From WJMT01 sp964456985 (GTDB lineage Bacteria > Acidobacteriota > Aminicenantia > Aminicenantales > Aminicenantaceae): a stretch of 64,000 bases of DNA. Positions 17,031 through 24,688 of this stretch are shown here, one piece after another; position 1 is the first letter of the stretch; each line of letters opens with the position of its first letter. Location: contig CAYWDH010000001.1 of NCBI GenBank assembly GCA_964456985.1, positions 62,001 to 126,000 of the forward strand, written 5' to 3'. A program made the position numbers and the translations under genes. The notes beneath the pieces were generated by a model. The model ran no database searches. It was given only the letters and a program-made list of their open reading frames with translations, and had not been told where the DNA came from.

Positions 17031-19268
17031 ATGTTTGGTGAACCAAATTTAGCTTTTTTATTGAAAAGATTTGGGACTTTTTTCCTCGTATTTCTTTTTT
17101 TCTGCCTTCCTATTTTATGCCAGGTCAGTAACTCTGAAGAGGAAGAGGAAACTCCGGCTTTAAAGATCACAGAACCCATCCTTTTAGATGGCAAGTTTGA
17201 AGAGAATGTATGGAAAAACGCTCCTGAAGCCAATAGTCTTCTTTACATACATTCGGACCGAGCCGATGCCTCCGACGTCAAAACATCCGTTAAGATCCTC
17301 TACGATGCCTCACATATTTATATCGGATTTTCCTGCTTTGATTCAAACCCAGACCTTATAAGAGGAGAGATGACCATAAAAGATGCTGACCTTAGAACCG
17401 ATGATTCAGTCTATGTACTTCTAGAGACCACTAGCGATAAGAATGACTACTATTTTTTCGGTACAAATATAATGGGAACCCTGCTGGATGCAAAAATCTC
17501 CAAGGACGGAACAAAGATCGATACCGGTTGGGATGGTTCATGGAATACAGCATCCGCTTTGGAAGAGAACGAGTGGAATGCAGAAATTTCCATCAATTTG
17601 ATTGATTTAGGATATGAAGAGGGCGCAGATATAAATATAGGAATCAGTCTGTCCAGGGTGGTTCCCCGTTTGGATTCCCTGCTCTGGGCAGGCCCGCTCG
17701 ACCCCATTTTCAATCTGGATGAACCCCTGCTCATAAAAAGCTTGTTTCTTCTCGCAAAATGGAAAGCATTCAGCTTCAATCCCTATATTCTTCCGGGTTA
17801 TATAACCGGAGAAAAGGCAGGATTAAAAGAAGCGGGATTCGATGCTTCTTTTTCTCCCCATAAAAATTTTTCGAGTTCTGTGACCGTAAATCCTGACTTT
17901 GCCACCATAGAACCGGTTGACGAAAAGATTAACCTTACGATGTTCGAACTTAAATTGGCTGATAAAAGGCCTTTCTTTTTTAAAAATATAAAACCATTCG
18001 ATGAAAATTTTAGTCTGTTTTATCCGCTGCGGATTGGAGACCTCTACGGTGGACTAAAGTTTCAAGGAAAGACAGGACCGATTGAGTTCTCGGGAATCAG
18101 CACACAAACCAAAAAAGAAGAAGAAATCCAAAGCGCTAACTTTTCTTTTCTAAACGTAAGCGTACAACCCATAAATTCAGTTACTGTTTCTCTCACTGCC
18201 TCCAATAAGATCCTTAAGAAACAAAGCAACGGGGCCGCTGCTGTGAGCATGGAATGGAAACCAACGCAAACAACAACTCTTGGAGGTCAATTCTTATTGA
18301 GCTATGGGGACTTTTCAGAAAACAGATCTGCCTCCTTTTTAAGACTTTATTTTGACCCTCCCTCCTTTTATTTCCATTTAGATCTAAAAAGGATCGAAAA
18401 GAATTTTTGGGAAAACGCCAACCAGGTCGGATATATCGTGGATGATGACAGACAGGAGATCGAAGCCTCTTTAGGAAAGTCATTCCCCTTAAATGTTATG
18501 GGAATCAGTGTCATAGACTATGACTCTTACTATGATGTTTACTGGAGCACTGATAGCAAACTCAGGAGCTGGGAAATCGATCAAAAACTATCCTTTCATT
18601 TCCGCACATTCTGGAAGATTTCCCTCCTCCAGTCCTGGGATTATAAATTCAATAATCTTTTCCCCGAAGGAATCGCCGAACACGGCGATTCACTTCTCAC
18701 AGAGGAATGGGAGGATTTCTACCTCTCACTGGGTACGCTTCCGTATTTTGATCAGAACTATGTTTTTAACCTTCTCAATCCTACAACAGGCAGGTTCTAT
18801 AAAATATATTCAGGTGACAGGGAATATCACGGTCACCTCACTCAATTGACTTCCGGTTTTTATAAAGAAAAAGGAAACACTTTCTTCCTTTCCATTGGGT
18901 GGGGGAAGTTTTTTGCTCACGTTTTTAATTGTTATGAGGCCTACAAGGACTTTATTATCTCTAATAAATTTTTACTCGGAATCAGAGCGAATTTTATCAG
19001 ATACAAATATGATATTCCCCCTGCTTACACAAGCACGAGAATATACATTCTGGAAGGAACTTATGATATAGATAGGAACAGAAATCTCCGGATCTATTTC
19101 CAGCACAACTCAGCCTTTAAAAAATTTAATCTTTATTTGAATTATCACTGGATAATTATCCCGTCTGGAGGAGTGCTGGATCTTGTTTACACAAGAGATC
19201 TTTCTGGCATTGGAGAGGAAGGCAACAATGACCAGGCTGTTTATACCAAATTTACGTATTCCTTCTGA
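17031..19268 (+). CDS. Exported DUF5916-like protein: CBM9-type domain plus predicted outer-membrane barrel
   Basis: 745 residues from ATG at 17031. A long signal peptide (FFLVFLFFCLPILC) is followed by a CBM9-like domain with the family pattern LDGKFEENVWKNA and LYDASHIYIGFSCFD. The segment VTVNPDFATIEPVDEK and KRPFFFKN match the DUF5916 linker (compare NPDFSQIEADV and EKRPFFLEG in the paralogue at 30585). The remaining about 450 residues alternate polar and aromatic residues as in an outer-membrane barrel. Function of the family is unknown. No ribosome site lies before the ATG, consistent with the leaderless arrangement suggested by the promoter. Confidence 0.75.
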   Translation: MFGEPNLAFLLKRFGTFFLVFLFFCLPILCQVSNSEEEEETPALKITEPILLDGKFEENVWKNAPEANSLLYIHSDRADASDVKTSVKILYDASHIYIGFSCFDSNPDLIRGEMTIKDADLRTDDSVYVLLETTSDKNDYYFFGTNIMGTLLDAKISKDGTKIDTGWDGSWNTASALEENEWNAEISINLIDLGYEEGADINIGISLSRVVPRLDSLLWAGPLDPIFNLDEPLLIKSLFLLAKWKAFSFNPYILPGYITGEKAGLKEAGFDASFSPHKNFSSSVTVNPDFATIEPVDEKINLTMFELKLADKRPFFFKNIKPFDENFSLFYPLRIGDLYGGLKFQGKTGPIEFSGISTQTKKEEEIQSANFSFLNVSVQPINSVTVSLTASNKILKKQSNGAAAVSMEWKPTQTTTLGGQFLLSYGDFSENRSASFLRLYFDPPSFYFHLDLKRIEKNFWENANQVGYIVDDDRQEIEASLGKSFPLNVMGISVIDYDSYYDVYWSTDSKLRSWEIDQKLSFHFRTFWKISLLQSWDYKFNNLFPEGIAEHGDSLLTEEWEDFYLSLGTLPYFDQNYVFNLLNPTTGRFYKIYSGDREYHGHLTQLTSGFYKEKGNTFFLSIGWGKFFAHVFNCYEAYKDFIISNKFLLGIRANFIRYKYDIPPAYTSTRIYILEGTYDIDRNRNLRIYFQHNSAFKKFNLYLNYHWIIIPSGGVLDLVYTRDLSGIGEEGNNDQAVYTKFTYSF

Positions 19269-19392
19269 TTTGTTATTGATCACCAGCGTATTATCTCTTG
19301 ATCATCTTTGCTCTGTTCTTAAAAAAGCACATATGTATCCTGATTTGGTCAAAAGAAGCGCCTCATATCATTCCACGATGCCTGAGAACGAT

Positions 19393-19408
19393 TGGCATAA
19401 AAATTGCG
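19393..19408 (+). promoter_or_regulatory. Candidate sigma-54 promoter upstream of a VWFA-related gene
   Basis: TGGCATAAAAATTGCG has the -24 GG and -12 GC elements exactly ten bases apart, with TGGCA and TTGC kept; the consensus CG after TGGCA is TA. The gene starts at 19500, so the predicted transcript begins about 80 bases ahead of it. Confidence 0.45.
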
Positions 19409-19454
19409 CTGTTATTATACATAGAAAGAGTTGAATACTATCAAAAACAAGAGA

Positions 19455-19482
19455 TTGACAGGATAAAAGTTTGTAATATAAT
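19455..19482 (+). promoter_or_regulatory. Consensus sigma-70 promoter for the VWFA-related gene
   Basis: TTGACA (19455-19460) and TATAAT (19477-19482) with a 16-base spacer, both perfect hexamers. AAAGGAGGG follows directly at 19486-19494 and ATG at 19500, giving a leader of only about ten bases. Confidence 0.65.
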
Positions 19483-19499
19483 AAAAAAGGAGGGATTCC

Positions 19500-20729
19500 A
19501 TGGTAAAAAAGATCTTTGGATGTTTGATTGTCATCCTGATAACCACAGGCTTTTCTTTAACTCAGGAGCCTGTTGGGATTAACATTAAAATTCCAGTCAG
19601 AGTGTTTGACGGAAACCAATTTGTGGATAATCTCACCATAGATGACTTTGAAATCTATGAAAACGATATCCGCAGAAACATAAATGCTTTAGTCCTGACG
19701 GAAAAAGCACAGATTGTAAGACAAGATTTAAAACAGCAGGTAAAACCCAATTTGAGCCGACATTTCTGCTTTCTTTTCCAGATAACCGATTATAATCCCA
19801 GAATAAGTGAAGGGATGACTTATTTCTTCGACAACATCTTCCAACCAGGCGACAGTATCATGCTCATCACGCCGTTAAAGCAGTATTCTCTTTCCTCCAA
19901 AGCTCTGGAAATAAAATCCCGCGAGGACCTCGTTAAAGATATCATTAATGTCATCCGGAGGGACACTCTTTCCGGCTCCGCCGAATACAATTCCGCAATC
20001 ACTGACCTCAGGAGGATTGTCAGTTCCATATCCTCTGCTTCCGGCGGGCAGCAGACCGTGTATCAGACAAGTATTGATACAACACAATCAACCAGTTATA
20101 CAAATCCCTTGGATCAGCTGCTTCCTAATTACCGGGAAACCTTAGAAAAATTGGAAAACATGAGAATTGTCAATGAAGAAAGTTTCCTGTCTTTTGCATC
20201 CCACTTCAAATCCCTTCCCGGTCAAAGGATCGCCTTCCTTTTCTACCAGAGAGAATTCCGTCCGGAACTGGATTCCACTACCATGAACCGTCTGATCAGC
20301 AACAATCAAGATAACCAAGCACTATTAAACCAGATTCAAGACCTCTTCCAGGTATACTACCGCGATGTGAACATGAATGTGGACCGCATGAAACAAGTCT
20401 TTGCCGACGCTTCTGTGATGATAAACCTTTTGTTCTTCAATAAAACACCTGAACAAATACCGGGAGTTTATATGAGAGAGCAGTCCGAAGACCTGTATCA
20501 AATTTTCTCTGAACTGGCCCAATCCACAGGAGGCATTGTGAACAGCGCCCAAAATCCGGCTGCAGCACTTAAACAGGTTTCTGACACTGCCGATAAATGC
20601 TACATACTCTATTACTCCTCTCCTATGTCTGATATTCAAAGCAGATTCAAGAACGTTAAGGTCGTTGTCAAAGGTGCCAAATACAGGGTTCTCCACAGAC
20701 AGGGCTATTTCCAGCTCGAAATAAAATAA
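19500..20729 (+). CDS. Exported VWFA-related protein (acidobacterial TIGR03436 type)
   Basis: 409 residues with a signal peptide. After it comes the typical opening VRVFDGNQFVDNLTIDDFEIYEN, which is the conserved head of the acidobacterial VWFA-related family. The segment FCFLFQITDYNPRISEG stands where the metal-binding D-x-S-x-S of a VWA domain would be, so the MIDAS site is lost. The C-terminus YILYYSS...VLHRQGYF matches the family end. Two paralogues lie at 55543-56697 and 60417-61571. Role unknown; probably protein-protein binding in the periplasm. AAAGGAGG decides the ATG start. Confidence 0.8.
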   Translation: MVKKIFGCLIVILITTGFSLTQEPVGINIKIPVRVFDGNQFVDNLTIDDFEIYENDIRRNINALVLTEKAQIVRQDLKQQVKPNLSRHFCFLFQITDYNPRISEGMTYFFDNIFQPGDSIMLITPLKQYSLSSKALEIKSREDLVKDIINVIRRDTLSGSAEYNSAITDLRRIVSSISSASGGQQTVYQTSIDTTQSTSYTNPLDQLLPNYRETLEKLENMRIVNEESFLSFASHFKSLPGQRIAFLFYQREFRPELDSTTMNRLISNNQDNQALLNQIQDLFQVYYRDVNMNVDRMKQVFADASVMINLLFFNKTPEQIPGVYMREQSEDLYQIFSELAQSTGGIVNSAQNPAAALKQVSDTADKCYILYYSSPMSDIQSRFKNVKVVVKGAKYRVLHRQGYFQLEIK

Positions 20730-20753
20730 GTCTCCGCAACAAAAAGAGGCAAA

Positions 20754-22187
20754 TCAGGCTTCACAGACCACTTTAAATCCAAGAAGTGAAGCAGTGTCAA
20801 AGATCTGCCTTTTAAAATCGCCGAAGAAAGTGACTCTGTGCCATCCCCACCTGTCCCACTCATCAAAGAGCTTGTACACATCTCCTTTGACTTCCACAGC
20901 CAGTTTGTTGCGGCAGGCTCGGTCCAAATCCACGTTCTCCGCAGTGATCCCCTGATGGATAATGACCTGCTTTTTTGCGGCATCAAACTTCAAGGTCGTG
21001 GTCATCTCTCCCAGAGGCATCAATGACCTGTCACAGGCTCCCTTTCTATCCTCCGAATGGCTGCGTATATGATAGGGATTGGCTTTTCCATTAGGACCAA
21101 AGACCCTTGTAGGAGCCACGCAGTGCGCATAGATGATCTGGTTTTTGGCAGTATCAATAACCGGGTCTGAAATAAAACCAGGGCGTCCGACCAGATACTT
21201 CATCATAAGTTTGGTGATAGCAGACCTCTGGTCAGCCTCACACGCACCGACCTGTCCGTCATTATCCAGCTGCATAAATCCCAGACAGGGATAAGCCTGA
21301 AGATTCCCGCCGTAAAAACCTCCCAGACAGTTTACAGTGATAGCCTGGGCACGATACTTCTTTAAAAGCTCCAGCATAGCCAAGTACATAAGAGCGGATT
21401 TTTCTATATCACTGCGGGAAGGCTCTATGACCTTTTCCGCCTCTTTGATCCAGCGGTCAGCCCATCTTTTAGCCTCTGTTTTATCCGCTTTCTTATATGC
21501 CTCATTGATCTCAGGGAAACCAATACCTATGATCTGCGTACCAAAACATTTCTGTATGCTATCATCCGGCTGGCCACCTACCACCAGCACAGTGGATGTG
21601 CTCAGCTTTTTTATACTGTCCACACAGCGGACAGCCTGGGCCACGTCATCAAAAGAAGAGGAGGAGACTCCCACTACAGGCAGGCCCTGCCTTTTGGCTT
21701 TAGCATACTCCGTCAAAAATTCACCGGAGCCTGCGAACAGATTATCAACCAGTATCATTGGCTTTCCGGAAGAAGCGATGATTCCGGGAACATTCCCCCA
21801 AAGGCAGCCTGAGAGATACACTACATATCCGTCTATTTTATCCCCTGATTTTATTATGTTCTGGGCGTCCTCATCCCTGCGGGCTGTGACGGGCAAAAAG
21901 TCAACATCCGGACAGTGTTTTCGAATATTTTCAAGAAACTTTGCTTTGTTCCTTTCAAAATCATATCCAATATTGGGCCAGCACGGCTCTTTTGACGAAG
22001 GATGGGCCATTACCAGGCGTATCTTTGTTCTTCCTCTTTCCCGGAGCTCCGGTAGTTTTTCGTCTGAGAATCTTTTGAACGCAGCGGCATTCAGTGAAGA
22101 CAGAGCGGTCACTCCGGCAGCGCATGCTGAGCACCTTCCCAGAAATTCCCTCCTTGATAAAGATTTCCCTCTTTTTCTTTCGTTCAT
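20754..22187 (-). CDS. Tat-exported L-fucose/L-arabinose isomerase-like protein
   Basis: 477 residues from ATG at 22187, chosen because AAGGAGGGG lies just upstream; a longer reading has no such site. The N-terminus carries a twin-arginine motif SRREFLGR followed by a hydrophobic Ala/Cys-rich stretch, so the protein is exported folded, perhaps with a metal. The body matches the fucose isomerase fold: GACEADQ supplies a Glu ligand, SDPVID an Asp and IYAHCVAPTRV a His, the three positions that bind Mn2+ in FucI. Export of an isomerase is unusual, and a different role is possible. It follows a ferritin-like gene by 48 bases. Confidence 0.7.
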   Translation of the reverse strand: MNERKRGKSLSRREFLGRCSACAAGVTALSSLNAAAFKRFSDEKLPELRERGRTKIRLVMAHPSSKEPCWPNIGYDFERNKAKFLENIRKHCPDVDFLPVTARRDEDAQNIIKSGDKIDGYVVYLSGCLWGNVPGIIASSGKPMILVDNLFAGSGEFLTEYAKAKRQGLPVVGVSSSSFDDVAQAVRCVDSIKKLSTSTVLVVGGQPDDSIQKCFGTQIIGIGFPEINEAYKKADKTEAKRWADRWIKEAEKVIEPSRSDIEKSALMYLAMLELLKKYRAQAITVNCLGGFYGGNLQAYPCLGFMQLDNDGQVGACEADQRSAITKLMMKYLVGRPGFISDPVIDTAKNQIIYAHCVAPTRVFGPNGKANPYHIRSHSEDRKGACDRSLMPLGEMTTTLKFDAAKKQVIIHQGITAENVDLDRACRNKLAVEVKGDVYKLFDEWDRWGWHRVTFFGDFKRQIFDTASLLGFKVVCEA

Positions 22188-22235
22188 ATCCCCTCCTTTA
22201 TGTTTGAAACCAATGTGACACCTTTTTCTCAAGCA

Positions 22236-23096
22236 TCACTTTTTTTTCAAAATCCAATCCTCTATCTCTTCCTGTTCGTACTGCTCCTGCTTTAATGTCA
22301 GATCCAGGTTGACCATGAAGCCCTTATGCTTTTGAGCTTCCGGATCCTCGGTGAACCGTGTGTGTCTTTTCCGAGATTCTCCCAGCTGCTGAACCGCTTT
22401 CTCCAAAGCCAGGCCAATGGAAGTGTTTTTTTCTATCTCTCCAAGTTCAAATCGTGGTGTCATCCCGTTTTCAGCTATGTCTTCAGCCAGATGGGCCAGC
22501 TGTTTCATCTGTGTCATAGAAAAATCCATGATCTGCCATGCTTTGGCTGCATCCTTTTGGAAAATCCACGAATCCCTTATATGTTGGAGCATCTGGGTAT
22601 ATTTTTCAGCAACAGCCTCTTGAAGCTTGTCCACAAATTCCTCAGGAAGTTCATTCTCTCCTCCTGGCAAACCTTCAGCCTCTTTTGGAGTAAGTTTATC
22701 CAGAATCCTTTGGAACTTAGTGGCATGCATATCTGATTCCCATGCCTCTCTTCGCAGAACTCTTTTGATATGGGGATCATCCGCCTTGTCCGCTTCCTGG
22801 TTGTAATGAGGTATCAGTTTCATCTCATAGGCCACATAAGATTTAAATATGGTAGCCCGGCTTGTCGGGTCATGAGGATACCCAGCCGGAGTCATATCCG
22901 GCTCTCCTCCCTTCTGGGCAATGATCCTTCCCAGCCAATGCATATGCCACATCTCTTCTCTAGCCCTTGAGAGGAGCTTGGCGCCTAAAGGCGTTTCCTC
23001 CCCTTCCAGATAACTATGGATGAGGTAGCGAACGACTGCGGCATGTTCATCCCGAATGTCCCTGTTCAGCATAATGACCAATTCTTTATCGTCCAA
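22236..23096 (-). CDS. Ferritin-like di-iron domain protein
   Basis: 286 residues, all-helical, without a signal peptide. The first half has ferritin-like ligands: DEHAAVVRY (Glu17), REEMWHMHW (Glu48-x-x-His51), YEMKLIPHY (Glu91) and AWESDMHATKF (Glu120, His124). A second set of helices (MKQLAHLAEDIAENG) follows. Relatives include rubrerythrin-like and manganese-catalase-like proteins that bind iron or handle oxidants; the activity here is unknown. AGGAGG-like sites precede ATG at 23096. It is the first gene before a Tat-exported isomerase-like gene with a 48-base gap, so they are likely made together. Confidence 0.7.
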   Translation of the reverse strand: MDDKELVIMLNRDIRDEHAAVVRYLIHSYLEGEETPLGAKLLSRAREEMWHMHWLGRIIAQKGGEPDMTPAGYPHDPTSRATIFKSYVAYEMKLIPHYNQEADKADDPHIKRVLRREAWESDMHATKFQRILDKLTPKEAEGLPGGENELPEEFVDKLQEAVAEKYTQMLQHIRDSWIFQKDAAKAWQIMDFSMTQMKQLAHLAEDIAENGMTPRFELGEIEKNTSIGLALEKAVQQLGESRKRHTRFTEDPEAQKHKGFMVNLDLTLKQEQYEQEEIEDWILKKK

Positions 23097-23163
23097 TTTT
23101 TTCCTCCCCGGTATTTATTTTACTCTATGTTTAAATTTTTGGATAAAGGAGTACTGTAATTTC

Positions 23164-23532
23164 TTAAAAAAGAGACCCACTTGACTCATTCCACCTAATC
23201 TCATATTCATATGTAGAAACTTGAGAATAGGAAGCCTGAGATAAACAATCAAAGCTGCTTGTTTGTCCAGGATCCAAATCATTAGAAGTGACATAAGTGA
23301 AGGCCGTATCCAGGACGTTATCCCCAGAATCTTTTATGGTGAATGTAATCTTTACATTTAAGGCTTTTTTATCCCCATCATTTTTTATTTCCCCGAGAAA
23401 TTCAGCATTTCCAGAAGAATCTTGCTGCATAGTGATTTCTCCCAAAATAATACAGTGGGCTTCTTTGTTAGATAAATTGCAGCTGCTGCTGAGTATGATG
23501 AGACACATCAATATTAAGACATTTTTTTTCAT
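23164..23532 (-). CDS. Small lipoprotein with FxLYD-like domain
   Basis: 122 residues. A signal sequence ends in the lipobox SSSC. The mature part reads as one beta-sandwich: EFLGEIKNDGDKKALNVKITFTIKD and, later, LDPGQTSSFD, which matches the FxLYD/DUF3426-like pattern for surface or periplasmic binding modules. No catalytic residues are visible. AGGAAC-type ribosome site lies before ATG at 23532. It is 67 bases upstream of the ferritin-like gene on the same strand, so cotranscription is possible. Confidence 0.65.
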   Translation of the reverse strand: MKKNVLILMCLIILSSSCNLSNKEAHCIILGEITMQQDSSGNAEFLGEIKNDGDKKALNVKITFTIKDSGDNVLDTAFTYVTSNDLDPGQTSSFDCLSQASYSQVSTYEYEIRWNESSGSLF

Positions 23533-23661
23533 TTGTTCCTCTTTTTCTATAACTTTTTGAATGTTTTTATCTTTTTTATGTTATTCCTTATCTTATTGAA
23601 TTTCAATTTCTTTTTTCGGTGCTCCACTTTCTATTGACAGGAGCACACAATGCCCGAATGA

Positions 23662-23790
23662 GGCTTCATTGGAGCTTAGACTGCTTATGGTTAACACTAT
23701 GAATACTCGTTCCCCCCGATCTGCTATGGACATCTAGATAATCCCCTCTCAAATATGAACCACGATTCTGAAACATATAGAGTGAAAAAG
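23662..23790 (+). repeat. Direct repeat R1, about 130 bp, left flank of the kinase cassette
   Basis: Aligns along its whole length with 29218-29347. Shared blocks are TTCATTG, AGACTGCT, GGTTA-CACT, TTCCCCCC-ATCTGC, AGATAATCCCCTCTCA, AACATAT and TGAAAAAG. Roughly three quarters of positions agree by eye. Both copies end 113-121 bases ahead of a plus-strand gene. It occupies most of the 371-base gap between 23533 and 23903; apart from a TATAAT at 23847-23852 nothing else is seen there. Confidence 0.75.
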
Positions 23791-23846
23791 TTCTTTGCGT
23801 TCTCTTCATAAATTCGGATTCTTCATTGAATGTTCTTTTTCTTTTA

Positions 23847-23852
23847 TATAAT
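23847..23852 (+). promoter_or_regulatory. Candidate -10 element for the small membrane gene
   Basis: TATAAT at 23847-23852 with TTGAAT 15 bases upstream (23826-23831). The spacing is short of the ideal 17, so only the -10 is convincing. It would give a leader of about 45 bases before 23904. Confidence 0.35.
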
Positions 23853-23903
23853 ATGGGTAATAAACGAGGAAAATCTATTCAAATTGAGGGAAAGGAGGTT
23901 CTC

Positions 23904-24140
23904 ATGAATGCTTTGCACATCATATGGGATGTCTGTTTCATCCTTCTCGGTATTATTTTAATCATTTTCAGTTTCTCAGGGGATCTTGAGGCCTATTGGG
24001 CATTGATATGCCTGGCTTTGATGGGATGGGCTGTTTGGGATTTGAGAAAACAGATCCGTGAAATCCGCAAAAAGGGTGAACTTAGCCAGATGGAAAAAGA
24101 ACGCGACGAGATACGCGAACGACTGGAAAAGGAGGAGTAA
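23904..24140 (+). CDS. Small membrane protein with coiled-coil tail
   Basis: 78 residues from ATG at 23904, fixed by AAAGGAGG eight bases upstream; a longer frame has no ribosome site. Two hydrophobic helices (about residues 7-43) are followed by a strongly charged helix (KQIREIRKKGELSQMEKERDE within about 50-78) that probably forms a coiled coil. No family recognised. The next gene starts two bases after its stop. It lies just inside the left copy of the 130-bp direct repeat. Confidence 0.65.
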   Translation: MNALHIIWDVCFILLGIILIIFSFSGDLEAYWALICLALMGWAVWDLRKQIREIRKKGELSQMEKERDEIRERLEKEE

Positions 24141-24142
24141 AA

Positions 24143-24532
24143 GTGGATCCCATTACGATTGCACTTATCGGTTTCGCAATTATTGCATTTGTAGCTGCAG
24201 GAATTATCAAACTTATCAAAGGAGAAAAGGCAAAAAAGCATCTGGCTGAAGCTGATGAGGCGCTGAAAAGCGGGGATGACAAGACGGCCATTCTCAGTTT
24301 CAAGAGAGCATTAAACAACGCCAATGAGAATCCTGAAAAAGAAGCCGCTATTCTGGCTCAGCTGGAAGTACTCTATAAAAAGCATGGACTTGAATATGAT
24401 TTAACCGATTTTCACAAACTCACCGATCAATTCAAGATACTGAAGAAAAAATCCTCGAATAAGGCCCTACGTGGGTTGACAAAAACGCTCACATTGAAGA
24501 AGCAAATTGTCAAGAAGCTTCCGGAGTTATAG
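24143..24532 (+). CDS. Membrane-anchored small helical protein, TPR-like
   Basis: 129 residues starting with GTG at 24143, seven bases after GGAGGAG. One N-terminal membrane helix (ITIALIGFAIIAFVAAGIIKLI) is followed by a helical soluble part with a TPR-like hairpin: HLAEADEALKSGDDKTAILSF, then RALNNANENP and EAAILAQLEVLYKKHG. The C-terminus is basic. It follows the previous gene by two bases, and the kinase gene comes 156 bases later. An adaptor or scaffold role is possible but no function is assigned. Confidence 0.65.
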   Translation: MDPITIALIGFAIIAFVAAGIIKLIKGEKAKKHLAEADEALKSGDDKTAILSFKRALNNANENPEKEAAILAQLEVLYKKHGLEYDLTDFHKLTDQFKILKKKSSNKALRGLTKTLTLKKQIVKKLPEL

Positions 24533-24688
24533 TCGGGAATATTGTAATTAGCTCATTTGACGATTTATTTCGAAATAGATGTTCAAGTAACAATCTATAT
24601 GATTAATGTATTAGGCAGTGATGAATTGCCCGACCTATATCCTTAAGGGGAGACGGATTACTGAAGCCTTGAAAATTAGGAGGGTATT

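Noticed and set aside
19183..19582. Plus-strand frames between the DUF5916-like and VWFA genes
   Set aside because: They overlap both coding ends in wrong frames and the two promoters; composition is not protein-like.
24613..24632. A sigma-54-like site at GGCAGTGATGAATTGCC before the kinase
   Set aside because: GG and GC are twelve bases apart. The GGCA/TGCC pair is only 4 bp.
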